Below are positions 8,105 to 15,620 of a DNA stretch of 39,558 nucleotides, in pieces (position 1 is the first letter of the stretch; each line of letters begins with the position of its first letter). The DNA is from an uncultured Collinsella sp. (GTDB taxonomy: Bacteria; Actinomycetota; Coriobacteriia; Coriobacteriales; Coriobacteriaceae). The stretch lies in assembly GCA_900545665.1 (NCBI GenBank), contig UQZU01000019.1, forward strand, positions 1-39,558, in the 5' to 3' direction. Below the pieces are notes generated by a model. That model searched no databases and was not told where the DNA came from. It saw only the letters and a program-made list of their open reading frames with translations. The position numbers were made by a program, and so were the translations under genes.

Positions 8105-9046
8105 ATGGCAGACGTCAAGAAAATCGCCACGCGTGTAAGCTACGGCGAGGCCCTCGTCGAGCTCGCCAACGAGCACGATGACTTTGTGGTCCTCGACGCC
8201 GACCTGGCCGCCGCCACGCAGACCGGCAAATTTAAGGCCGCATGCCCCGACCGCTTCTTCGACGTGGGTATCGCCGAGAGCAACCTGATGGGTGTTGCCG
8301 CCGGTATCGCGACCACCGGTCGTGTTGCCTTCGCGAGCACCTTTGCCATGTTCGCTGCCGGTCGCGCCTTTGAGCAGGTCCGTAACTCCATCGGCTACCC
8401 GCACCTTAACGTTAAGATCGGTGCCACGCACGCCGGTATCTCGGTGGGCGAGGATGGCGCCACGCACCAGTGCTGCGAGGATATCGCCCTTATGCGCGTC
8501 ATCCCCGGCATGACTGTTATCGTTCCTGCCGACGATGTGGAGGCCCGCGCCGTGACGCGCGCCGCCTACGAGTGCGACGGTCCGGTGTACATGCGCTTTG
8601 CCCGTCTGGCCTCGCCGGTTATCAACGACCCCGAGACCTACAAGTTCGAGTTGGGTAAGGGCATTGTCATGCACGAGGGCGCCGATGTGACCATCATCGC
8701 CTGCGGCCTGATGGTCGGCGAGGCTCTCGAGGCCGCCGAGCAGCTCGCTGCCGAGGGCATCGACGCCGAGGTCATCAACATGCACACCATCAAGCCCATC
8801 GACGCCGACCTGATCGTCAAGAGCGCCACCAAGACCGGCCACGTCGTGACCGTCGAGGAGCACTCTGTGATCGGTGGCCTGGGCAGCGCCGTTGCCGACG
8901 TCCTGTGCGAGCAGTGCCCGACGCCGCTCAAGAAGATCGGCGTCAACGACACCTTCGGTGAGTCTGGCCCGGGTGCCGAGCTCCTGCACAAGTACGGCCT
9001 GGACGCCGCCAACATCGTGGCGACCACCAAGGAGTTCTTGGCATAA
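8105..9046 (+). CDS. Transketolase, C-terminal subunit
   Basis: 313 residues. It holds the pyrimidine-binding part (DADLAAATQTGKFKAACPDRFFDVGIAESNLMG, whose conserved Glu activates TPP) and the C-terminal domain (GADVTIIACGLMVGEALEAAEQL...EEHSVIGGLG). The start at 8105 follows the stop of the N-terminal subunit by one base and uses the GGAG inside that gene's end. Longer in-frame starts inside the first gene are unlikely. Split transketolases are common in actinobacteria and Firmicutes and can also belong to alternative sugar-phosphate routes. Confidence 0.95.
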   Translation: MADVKKIATRVSYGEALVELANEHDDFVVLDADLAAATQTGKFKAACPDRFFDVGIAESNLMGVAAGIATTGRVAFASTFAMFAAGRAFEQVRNSIGYPHLNVKIGATHAGISVGEDGATHQCCEDIALMRVIPGMTVIVPADDVEARAVTRAAYECDGPVYMRFARLASPVINDPETYKFELGKGIVMHEGADVTIIACGLMVGEALEAAEQLAAEGIDAEVINMHTIKPIDADLIVKSATKTGHVVTVEEHSVIGGLGSAVADVLCEQCPTPLKKIGVNDTFGESGPGAELLHKYGLDAANIVATTKEFLA

Positions 9047-9094
9047 GGCAAGGCGGATCTCAAGGACTGCTTCGCCAGTACTATGGAAACCCGG

Positions 9095-9127
9095 CAGGGG
9101 CGCTCTCTTGGAGAGCGTCCCTGTTTC
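9095..9127 (+). terminator. Rho-independent terminator after transketolase
   Basis: A 13-bp stem CAGGGGCGCTCTC (9095-9107) pairs with GAGAGCGTCCCTG (9111-9123), one G-U pair, loop TTG, then TTTC. Confidence 0.85.
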
Positions 9128-9193
9128 AGTTGCGGTGAAATAAGGACTGTTTTGCCAGCTTAAAGGCTCAACAGTCCCTATTTCACCGCAACT
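9128..9193. repeat. Intergenic palindrome, AGTTGCGGTGAAATA type (copy 1)
   Basis: Arms AGTTGCGGTGAAATA (9128-9142) and TATTTCACCGCAACT (9179-9193) are perfect. They continue inward as GGACTGTT/AACAGTCC after one A-C mismatch. The loop contains TTTTGCC. Related copies are at 23052-23118 and 35639-35705. Confidence 0.88.
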
Positions 9194-9234
9194 CATGAAG
9201 ACGCCCCTCAAGCACGGTCCCATCAGGGAAAAGG

Positions 9235-9282
9235 GCATATATCGACAAAGCGCAATTCAGACCCTTCCAACTTTGTATATGC
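9235..9282. other. Imperfect hairpin of unknown role
   Basis: GCATATA (9235-9241) pairs with TATATGC (9276-9282) and CAAAG (9246-9250) with CTTTG (9271-9275), leaving a bulge TCGA. It sits between the palindrome at 9128-9193 and the long hairpin at 9310-9460. TATATG near 9276 could alternatively be a -10 element for the latter. Confidence 0.5.
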
Positions 9283-9309
9283 AGCACCCCAAGTAAAACG
9301 CGGCGACCC

Positions 9310-9460
9310 CTTAGTTACCGCAGGCCGGACACAGGGCTACTCTCCAAATCTTTCCGCAGGACGGAGGAGCCCCCGCAGCGCGAAGCGCGCAGCGGGGGCT
9401 CCGGCATGTCCGAGGACGATTTGGAGAGTAACCCTGTGCCCGGCCGACGGGATCCCTAAG
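9310..9460. ncRNA. Candidate structured RNA or very long hairpin
   Basis: A 26-bp stem with two A-C mismatches is formed by GGCCGG, CACAGGG and TACTCTCCAAATC (9323-9350) against GATTTGGAGAGTA, CCCTGTG and CCGGCC (9418-9445). Further in, GGAC pairs with GTCC, then GGAGCCCCCGC with GCGGGGGCTCC, closed by a GCGCGAAGCGCGC tip. CTTAG (9310-9314) and CTAAG (9456-9460) close the outside. No U-tract follows. No good protein reading exists on either strand. Strand is unknown because the fold is almost symmetric. It could be an RNA gene or another palindromic DNA element. I do not recognise a known family. Confidence 0.5.
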
Positions 9461-9549
9461 CACGCCATGCTTCTTATGTGCAGCAAAGCTAATGCTGCTA
9501 AAATACAAAGCGCTCATGTAGTTTAAACGCACGACGATAAGGAGCACCA

Positions 9550-10770
9550 GTGGGTAACCACTTCCGTACCTCCGGTGCGGGCGATGATGCCCCCAAGACG
9601 CAGGCAGGCGTCCAGGGCAGTCGTTTCGCCACTCCGGATTCAGAGGGCCAGCCTGTTGCTCAGGCCCCCGCTCAGCCGGCAGATCAGGCACAGCCGGCAT
9701 CCGATCCCTTTGCCTACAATCCCACCAGCGATGTTGCGCTTTCCGGCGCGGCGGGTTTTGAGCCCGTTCAGGCCGTGACCGCTCGCGTGGAGCAGCCTCA
9801 GGCTGGTGCCGCCACGCCGCAGCCTACCATGGCCGGCATTCCCGACCCCTTGGCGCCTGCGACGCCGGCTCCTCAGCCTGCGCAGTCCGGTCTCTTTGCC
9901 GCTATTCCCGACCCCACGCAGCCTGCTGCCCCGGTGGTCGAGAGCGATCAGGCAGCCGAGGTCGCAAGCCTCGATAACGCGCTCAACAACCCCGATTTTA
10001 CGTCGGTGTTTGCGCCCATCGATCCGCAGGCCAGCCGCAAGAAGATGGCCAAGCAGGCCGGTGTCGAGCCCGTCATCCTTATGGAGCATGTCACCAAGAT
10101 CTATCCGGCACAGCCCAACAAGCCTGCACTCGACGACATCAACATCGAGATCTATCCGGGCGAGTTCGTCTTCCTGGTCGGTCACTCCGGCTCGGGTAAG
10201 ACCACGCTGCTGTCGACGCTCAACCGCGACGTCAAGCCGACGAGCGGCCGCATCCTGGTTGCCGGTCAGGACCTCATGAAGATCAAGAACCGCAAGGTTC
10301 CGTTCCTGCGCCGCCAGATTGGCGCCGTGTTCCAGGACTTTAAGCTTCTGCCGCAAAAGACCGCCTACGAAAACGTGGCGTTTGCCCTGCAGTGCATCGG
10401 CAAGCCCAAGGGCGTCATTCGCAGCCAGGTGCCCGAGGTGCTGCGCCTGGTCGGTCTGGCCGATCAGATGGACTCGCTGCCCGACCAGCTTTCCGGTGGC
10501 GAGCAGCAGCGCGTTGCCGTCGCCCGTGCTATGGTCAACCGTCCGCCGCTGCTGATCTGCGACGAGCCCACGGGCAACCTCGACCCGGCGATCTCGCTGG
10601 GCATCATGAAGCTGCTTGAGCGTATTAACCGCACCGGCACCACCGTGATCGTCGCCACGCACGACCGCGAGATGGTCGATAGCATGCACCGTCGCGTGAT
10701 CGCCCTCGAGGGCGGCCACGTCATCCGCGACCAGGAGAGGGGAGGTTACGGCAACTATGGCACCAACTAA
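9550..10770 (+). CDS. ftsE: Cell-division ABC ATPase FtsE with ~170-residue disordered N-terminus
   Basis: 406 residues, while FtsE is usually about 220-230. The ABC domain occupies about residues 174-400: Walker A GHSGSGKTT (211-219), Q-loop QDFKLL, signature LSGGEQQRV, Walker B LLICDEPTGNLD and switch HD in ATHDRE. With FtsX it forms the FtsEX complex that controls cell-wall hydrolases at the septum. Residues 1-165 are rich in Pro, Ala, Gln and Ser, repeat IPDP twice, and look disordered. The GTG at 9550 has AAGGAG 5 bases upstream. The internal ATG at 10045 has only weak spacing, so the long form is favoured. A -10-like TAAAAT lies at 9499-9504. The 3' end overlaps ftsX by 14 bases. Confidence 0.93.
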   Translation: MGNHFRTSGAGDDAPKTQAGVQGSRFATPDSEGQPVAQAPAQPADQAQPASDPFAYNPTSDVALSGAAGFEPVQAVTARVEQPQAGAATPQPTMAGIPDPLAPATPAPQPAQSGLFAAIPDPTQPAAPVVESDQAAEVASLDNALNNPDFTSVFAPIDPQASRKKMAKQAGVEPVILMEHVTKIYPAQPNKPALDDINIEIYPGEFVFLVGHSGSGKTTLLSTLNRDVKPTSGRILVAGQDLMKIKNRKVPFLRRQIGAVFQDFKLLPQKTAYENVAFALQCIGKPKGVIRSQVPEVLRLVGLADQMDSLPDQLSGGEQQRVAVARAMVNRPPLLICDEPTGNLDPAISLGIMKLLERINRTGTTVIVATHDREMVDSMHRRVIALEGGHVIRDQERGGYGNYGTN

Positions 10771-11677
10771 CGTGGGCTACTCCTTCAAAGAGGCAATCAG
10801 CCACTTCTTCCGTAACTGGACTACCTCGCTCGGCGCCGTCATCACGATCTTCCTTTCGCTGTTTATCATCGGCCTGTTCATCATGGGCTCTGCGATGCTG
10901 AACTCCGTGATCGGCACCGTCGAGGATCAGGTTGTCATCAACGCGTTCATTAGTGATGACGCCGATCAGGCCGATGTTCAGGCTTTTGAGGCCGAGCTTA
11001 AGACGTGGAATAACGTCAAGTCCGTGACCTATAAGGACAAGGACGACGCGCTGGCCGAGTACACGAGCAAGATGTCGGGTAACGCCGACGCTACCATGAG
11101 CGCGCTCGACGGTCAGAACCCGCTGCCGGCTTCCTTCGCTATTGAGATGGACGATCCGTCCAAGGTCGAGAGCACGGCAAAGAAGCTCAAGAAGGATGCC
11201 GATTTCCAGAAGATCGCGGATGACGGCGACGTCAACGCGAGCGTGCTGTACGGCCAGGAGGAAGTGAGCCGCCTGTTCCAGGTGACCAACTACATCCGCA
11301 TCGCCGCCGTGGTGCTCGTTGGTCTTCTGACCTTTATCGCATTCATCTTCATCAACAACACGATTCGCCTGTCCATCACGGCGCGTCGTCGTGAGATTGC
11401 GATTATGCGTCTGGTCGGCGCCAGCAACGGCTTCATTCGTGGCCCGTTTATCACCGAGGGCGTGCTGCAGGCCATTTTGGGCTCGCTGCTTTCCATCGGC
11501 GTTCTGGAGCTGCTGCGCAATCTGATGATCCCGCGTCTGCAGGAGAGCATCGGCTGGATGTCGTTTGCCCTGCCGATGCAGTACTACCTGGTGACCTATG
11601 CTGCGCTGATTCTGGTCGGTGTGATTATCGGTCTCTTTGGTTCTGCCATCGCCATGCGCCGCTACCTGCGCGTGTAG
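10757..11677 (+). CDS. ftsX: Cell-division membrane protein FtsX
   Basis: 306 residues. The first membrane helix is at about residues 24-48 (LGAVITIFLSLFIIGLFIMG). An extracellular loop of ~120 residues follows (EDQVVINAFISDDADQ to SVLYGQEEV), and then three membrane helices (IAAVVLVGLLTFIAFIFI, GVLQAILGSLLSIGVLEL, LVTYAALILVGVIIGLFG). This is the FtsX topology with the MacB-FtsX core signature RREIAIMRLVGAS. It partners FtsE and transmits ATP hydrolysis to peptidoglycan hydrolases outside the cell. GGGAGG lies 11 bases upstream of the ATG, inside ftsE, so the genes are coupled. Confidence 0.96.
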   Translation: MAPTNVGYSFKEAISHFFRNWTTSLGAVITIFLSLFIIGLFIMGSAMLNSVIGTVEDQVVINAFISDDADQADVQAFEAELKTWNNVKSVTYKDKDDALAEYTSKMSGNADATMSALDGQNPLPASFAIEMDDPSKVESTAKKLKKDADFQKIADDGDVNASVLYGQEEVSRLFQVTNYIRIAAVVLVGLLTFIAFIFINNTIRLSITARRREIAIMRLVGASNGFIRGPFITEGVLQAILGSLLSIGVLELLRNLMIPRLQESIGWMSFALPMQYYLVTYAALILVGVIIGLFGSAIAMRRYLRV

Positions 11678-11701
11678 GCATGCTTGGAATTCATCCCTTC
11701 C

Positions 11702-11736
11702 AACGGGTCGTCTCTTATGGGGCGGCCCGTTTTTTG
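11702..11736 (+). terminator. Rho-independent terminator after ftsEX
   Basis: AACGGG (11702-11707) pairs with CCCGTT (11726-11731), with partial pairing inside, followed by TTTTTG. Confidence 0.85.
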
Positions 11737-11812
11737 ATCCCTAGGGGACGGCAGGAAAGCGAATCATTTGGGTAGACTCTTTGGAGTTCGCAATCGATAG
11801 TTAGGAGGCGCC

Positions 11813-13948
11813 ATGGGGCGCAATAACAAGCATAAGCGTGGAGCTCGCAATCAGCGCGGGCCGGTGCGCAGCGAACGCCGTCCGAGCCTGACCGGGCGCG
11901 TGCAGCTCCATGAGCATAGCGCCTACGTTGTAACCGAAAACGGCGACTACAAGGTCATGGGTCGCGGCAAGCGTGAGATCATGGACGGCGATACCGTTGT
12001 CGTGAGCATTAAGAACAGCCCGCATGGCGAGCGTCGCGCCGTGATCGAGGGCGTGGTTGAGCGCGCAGCTATAAGCGTGGTGGGCACGTACCAGACCGCC
12101 GGTCCACTCGGTGTGATTGAGCCGCTCGATTCGCGCCTGAAGGCCGACTTCTTCATTTTGCCCGAGGATACCTCGGCGGATCGTCTGGGTGTCCACCCGG
12201 GTGATGCTGTTGTCGCGCGCATTTTGACCTACCCGACGCGCCTGGAATCGGGTACCGTGACGATCGAACGCCGCATTGGCGGAGATGACGCGCCCGATTT
12301 GGGCGTTCAATATGTGATGGCGCGTTACGGCTATACCGATAGCTATCCCGAGGCCGCGCTGGCCGAGGCCGAGGGGCTTTCGCTCGATGTGTCCGCGGCG
12401 CTTAAGGACCCGCTCCGCCGCGATCTGCGCGACCGCTTTGTCATCACGATCGACCCAGTCGACGCGCGCGACTTTGACGATGCCATTTCGTTGGAGCGCA
12501 CGCCCGAGGGTGGCTACAAGCTGGGTGTGCATATCGCCGACGTTTCACACTATGTGGCTTGGGACGGACATATCGATCTTGAGGCTCGCCATCGTACGAC
12601 ATCGGTGTATCTGGCCGATCGCGTGCTTCCCATGCTGCCCGAACGCTTGTCCAATGACCTGTGCTCGCTTCGCCCTGATGAGGACCGTCTTGCGTTTACC
12701 GTCGATATCGAGCTCGATGCGCAGGGTCGCGTGCGGCATTACGATCCGTACCCCAGCGTGATTCGCTCGCGTGTGCGTATGGACTATGACGGCGCCGAGG
12801 CGCTGCTGGTGCGTGCCGGCGCGGTTGAGTATTCGGTGCTGGAGGGTGCGGCCGAGGATGTTGCGGCTGCCGAGACCTCGCGCGAGGAAGCGCTTGAGCG
12901 CGGTCTTGCGTTCGAGGAGGCCGCCCGCGGCTACAACGTCGACCTCGGCGATTTCCTTGTCGCCGCCAACGAACTCGCCGAACTCCGCCGTCGTATCCGT
13001 CGCGCCCGCGGCTCAGTCGATTTTGACACGGCCGAGATTCGTGCTCTGTTGGATGAGGACGGAGTACCCGTGCAGATTGTGGCGCGTGAGCGTTCGTGCG
13101 CCACGTCGCTTATCGAGGAGGCCATGCTGCTCGCCAACGAGTGCGTTGCAGAGTGGCTGGCAGACCGTGATATCGAGGCCTGCTATCGCGTGCATGAGGA
13201 TCCGAGCCCCGATAGCCTGCACGGTGCTGCCGTTGCGCTGGCGCAGCTAGGCATCATCGACGATCGCCGTGCTGCCGGTATTGCCCTGGGGAGCCCCGAT
13301 GAGCTGCAGGCTGCAGTTGATGCTGCCGCCGGTACGGCCAACGCACCGCTCGTTAACACGCTGCTTCTGCGCAGCATGCAGCGCGCGCTGTACAAGCCGC
13401 GCAACGAGGGCCACTTTGCGCTCGCCGCGCCGTGCTACTGTCACTTTACGAGTCCCATCCGTCGCTACCCCGATCTGGTGGTGCACCGCGTACTCAAGCT
13501 GCAGTTGGCCTATGAGCAGCTGGGCGGCAAGGACGCCCTGGTCCGTACGCCGCGCCTGATCGGCAAGGGGCGCGAGTCGCTGCCGCGCATTCTGCCGCAG
13601 ATCTGCCGCGCATGCAGCGATGCCGAGCGCGCGGCAGATGCCGCCAGCCATGCGACGCAAAAGATCAAGATTGCCCAGTACTATGAGGACCGTCTGGGCG
13701 AGCGCTATGCCGGAACCGTCTCGTGGGTTAGCAGCATGGGCCTCTTTGTGCGCTTGGACCTAACGCAGGTCGAAGGCTTGGTTTCGATCAAGAGCCTGGG
13801 CAACGAGTGGTTCGAGTTTGACGAGGACGCGCTTACGCTCACAGGTGCCGACACGGGCATCCGTTACGAGCTGGGGCAGCGCGTGATTATCGAGGTCTCG
13901 CGCGTCAATACCACGCGTGGGCACTTGGACTTTAAGCTTATCCATTAG
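11813..13948 (+). CDS. rnr: Ribonuclease R (RNB-family 3'-5' exoribonuclease)
   Basis: 711 residues. The N-terminal cold-shock/OB regions (GRVQLHEHSAYVVTENGDYKV, ~residues 20-150) come first. The RNB catalytic domain carries the metal-binding signature DPVDARDFDDAISL near residue 225 and HIADVSHYV. The C-terminal S1 domain is GERYAGTVSWVSSMGLFVRL. The enzyme degrades structured RNA and, with SmpB-tmRNA, mRNA on stalled ribosomes. smpB lies elsewhere, at 22569. The long Lys-rich C-terminal tail of some RNase Rs is absent: the protein ends just after S1. AGGAGG lies 4 bases before the ATG. Confidence 0.96.
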   Translation: MGRNNKHKRGARNQRGPVRSERRPSLTGRVQLHEHSAYVVTENGDYKVMGRGKREIMDGDTVVVSIKNSPHGERRAVIEGVVERAAISVVGTYQTAGPLGVIEPLDSRLKADFFILPEDTSADRLGVHPGDAVVARILTYPTRLESGTVTIERRIGGDDAPDLGVQYVMARYGYTDSYPEAALAEAEGLSLDVSAALKDPLRRDLRDRFVITIDPVDARDFDDAISLERTPEGGYKLGVHIADVSHYVAWDGHIDLEARHRTTSVYLADRVLPMLPERLSNDLCSLRPDEDRLAFTVDIELDAQGRVRHYDPYPSVIRSRVRMDYDGAEALLVRAGAVEYSVLEGAAEDVAAAETSREEALERGLAFEEAARGYNVDLGDFLVAANELAELRRRIRRARGSVDFDTAEIRALLDEDGVPVQIVARERSCATSLIEEAMLLANECVAEWLADRDIEACYRVHEDPSPDSLHGAAVALAQLGIIDDRRAAGIALGSPDELQAAVDAAAGTANAPLVNTLLLRSMQRALYKPRNEGHFALAAPCYCHFTSPIRRYPDLVVHRVLKLQLAYEQLGGKDALVRTPRLIGKGRESLPRILPQICRACSDAERAADAASHATQKIKIAQYYEDRLGERYAGTVSWVSSMGLFVRLDLTQVEGLVSIKSLGNEWFEFDEDALTLTGADTGIRYELGQRVIIEVSRVNTTRGHLDFKLIH

Positions 13949-13977
13949 CCAAATCCCGACTCATGGTGGGGGAGCGG

Positions 13978-14004
13978 AGGGCGGCCTTTCGGGACCGCCC
14001 TTCG
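13978..14004 (+). terminator. Hairpin after rnr, weak terminator
   Basis: AGGGCGG (13978-13984) pairs with CCGCCCT (13995-14001), with CC/GG inside. Only a short TTCGCATTT follows, so termination strength is uncertain. Confidence 0.55.
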
Positions 14005-14067
14005 CATTTGAATCGTGACTACCTTGCCGTCTGCTCGGCCGCCCGCTTACCTGCTGTTTGAGAGGTA

Positions 14068-14105
14068 AAACCTACCAAAATAAACCTGTCCCTTTTGGCA
14101 GGTTT
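14068..14105. repeat. Intergenic palindrome, ACCTGCCAAAA type (copy 2)
   Basis: AAACCTACCAAAA (14068-14080) and TTTTGGCAGGTTT (14093-14105) are inverted arms with one mismatch. The loop TAAACCTGTCCC differs from copy 1 (1884-1918) by one base. It ends 20 bases before the recombinase start. Confidence 0.82.
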
Positions 14106-14124
14106 ACAAGAAAGCGGGGATGAG

Positions 14125-14730
14125 ATGGCGACGGTGTACGGTTATGCGCGGGTGAGTTCGCGCGATCAGAATCTGAATCGGCAGCTGGATGCGCTGGGCG
14201 CCTATGGCGTGGGCTCAGCGAATATTTATGCCGACCATGCGAGCGGCAAGGACTTCGATCGACCGCGTTATCGCGAGCTGCTGCACGTCCTGGGAGACGG
14301 GGACGTGCTGGTGGTGCTTTCTATCGACCGACTTGGCCGTAATTACTCCGAGATTCTTGAGGAATGGCGACGCATTACCAAGGAACTCGGGGTTGCCATT
14401 GTGGTGTTAGACATGCCATTGCTTGACACGCGCGCTAGGGCCAGCGGCGCGCCGGATGTGACCAACGTCCTGATTGCCGATATTGTGCTGCAACTGCTGA
14501 GCTACGTGGCGCAGGTGGAGCGCGAGAATATCCATCGGCGCCAAGCGGAGGGAATTGCAGCGGCGCGGGCGCGAGGGGTCCGTTTCGGTCGACCTCGCAA
14601 GCCGTGCCCTCCTCAGTTTGAGCTGGTGCGCGATAGCTATGAGGCAGGCGATATTACCCGCAGCCAGGCAGCAAAGTGCCTGGGCGTGTGCGTGGGGACG
14701 TTCGATCGCTGGATGCGCGAGGCGGGGTAG
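14125..14730 (+). CDS. Small serine recombinase (resolvase/invertase family)
   Basis: 201 residues, the size of Gin/Hin-type invertases and Tn3 resolvases. The catalytic domain begins GYARVSSRDQNLNRQLD, with nucleophile S11. The conserved arginine motif SIDRLGRNYSEI follows, and then the dimerisation helix region around ERENIHRRQAEGIAAARARGVRFGR. The C-terminal helix-turn-helix is SQAAKCLGVCVGTFDRWM. It should cut and rejoin DNA at paired sites through a 5'-phosphoserine link. No transposase, invertible segment or recombination site pair is evident nearby. The start at 14125 has GGGGATGAG upstream. It could be a remnant of a mobile element or a stand-alone regulator of inversion elsewhere. 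Confidence 0.92.
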   Translation: MATVYGYARVSSRDQNLNRQLDALGAYGVGSANIYADHASGKDFDRPRYRELLHVLGDGDVLVVLSIDRLGRNYSEILEEWRRITKELGVAIVVLDMPLLDTRARASGAPDVTNVLIADIVLQLLSYVAQVERENIHRRQAEGIAAARARGVRFGRPRKPCPPQFELVRDSYEAGDITRSQAAKCLGVCVGTFDRWMREAG

Positions 14731-14834
14731 GGGTTTGCGTCGCTTTGTCGCTTCCTGTTGCGATTCAAATTTTGATACGGTGACGATGCCATTTGGGGCT
14801 ACACTCGCTGATATTCAAAAAAGGAGGTTGGCCC

Positions 14835-15416
14835 TTGGCGCGAGTAAAACAAATAATCGGATTGACCGCGATCGTTCTGTTCGCTGTAACGCTGGCGGGC
14901 ATCTGGGTGCTGACGGAGCAAAATGCGGTGGAGACGTCGTTGCTGAGCGAGCCCACCGCGCGTGTGGTGGAGGGTCAGGCTACGGGCGTTCAGGCTGCTG
15001 ATGCCACGGGTGAAGCCCAGACAGAGAACGGAATGACCGGGGGCGCCGATTCGGCTGCCTCGAATGTCCGGTCTGGCCGACTTGCTTCCATTCGCATGTG
15101 GGTGGGCACAAACGTCCGTCGCGTTGCCCATACCGTAGAGTTTTTCTTCGTCGGATTATTCGCCTCCGTGGTCGTGGTTTGCCTTTCCAGGCGTCCGTGG
15201 AGCGTATGCTCCCGTTGCGTGCCCGTATTGCTCTTTTGCGCCGCCTGCTCCGTTGGCGATCAGGTGCATAAGATCTTTGTTCCCGGCAGGCATTTCGACG
15301 TTATCGATTTAGGATTCGATGCTGCGGGCTATGTCACCGCCATGCTGTTGGTATTGCTGGCAGCGGCGTTGGCGCGCCATGCGACTCGGCCGATCGGCGC
15401 CCATGCGAGGCGCTAG
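14835..15416 (+). CDS. VanZ-like membrane protein
   Basis: 193 residues. Four hydrophobic segments are visible: IIGLTAIVLFAVTLAGIWVL at the N-terminus, then FFFVGLFASVVVVCL, VPVLLFCAACSVGD and YVTAMLLVLLAAALA. A ~70-residue polar loop lies between the first two. The VanZ signature is present: RRVAHTVEFFFVGL and, later, DQVHKIFVPGRHFDVIDLGFDAAGY. VanZ confers low teicoplanin resistance in enterococci, but most family members have no known role. I chose the TTG at 14835 because AAGGAGG lies 7 bases upstream and the protein then starts just before its first membrane helix. Confidence 0.82.
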   Translation: MARVKQIIGLTAIVLFAVTLAGIWVLTEQNAVETSLLSEPTARVVEGQATGVQAADATGEAQTENGMTGGADSAASNVRSGRLASIRMWVGTNVRRVAHTVEFFFVGLFASVVVVCLSRRPWSVCSRCVPVLLFCAACSVGDQVHKIFVPGRHFDVIDLGFDAAGYVTAMLLVLLAAALARHATRPIGAHARR

Positions 15417-15497
15417 CCGGTAACAAACCCGTTTCTGATAATGCAACCTCGTTGAATTATTTTGTGTCGCGCGTATTTCCGAGCGGTCGGATTTGAG

Positions 15498-15524
15498 GGG
15501 CGAGCGGTAGAACGCTCGCCCTTT
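15498..15524 (+). terminator. Terminator after the VanZ-like gene
   Basis: GGGCGAGCG (15498-15506) pairs perfectly with CGCTCGCCC (15513-15521), followed by TTT. Confidence 0.7.
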
Positions 15525-15546
15525 GTGCGCCACGATGCGGCACAAT

Positions 15547-15575
15547 GTACCGCAAAAGCTGTTTGTATCCGGTAC
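15547..15575. promoter_or_regulatory. Inverted repeat, candidate MurR operator
   Basis: GTACCG (15547-15552) and CGGTAC (15570-15575) form a perfect inverted repeat with 17 bases between, about 45 bases upstream of the RpiR-type regulator that starts the muramic-acid locus. A role as its operator is inference. Confidence 0.35.
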
Positions 15576-15620
15576 GAATCGTTCGTTGGTCTTTAATTCT
15601 TCTCAACGGAGGTGTTTGAG

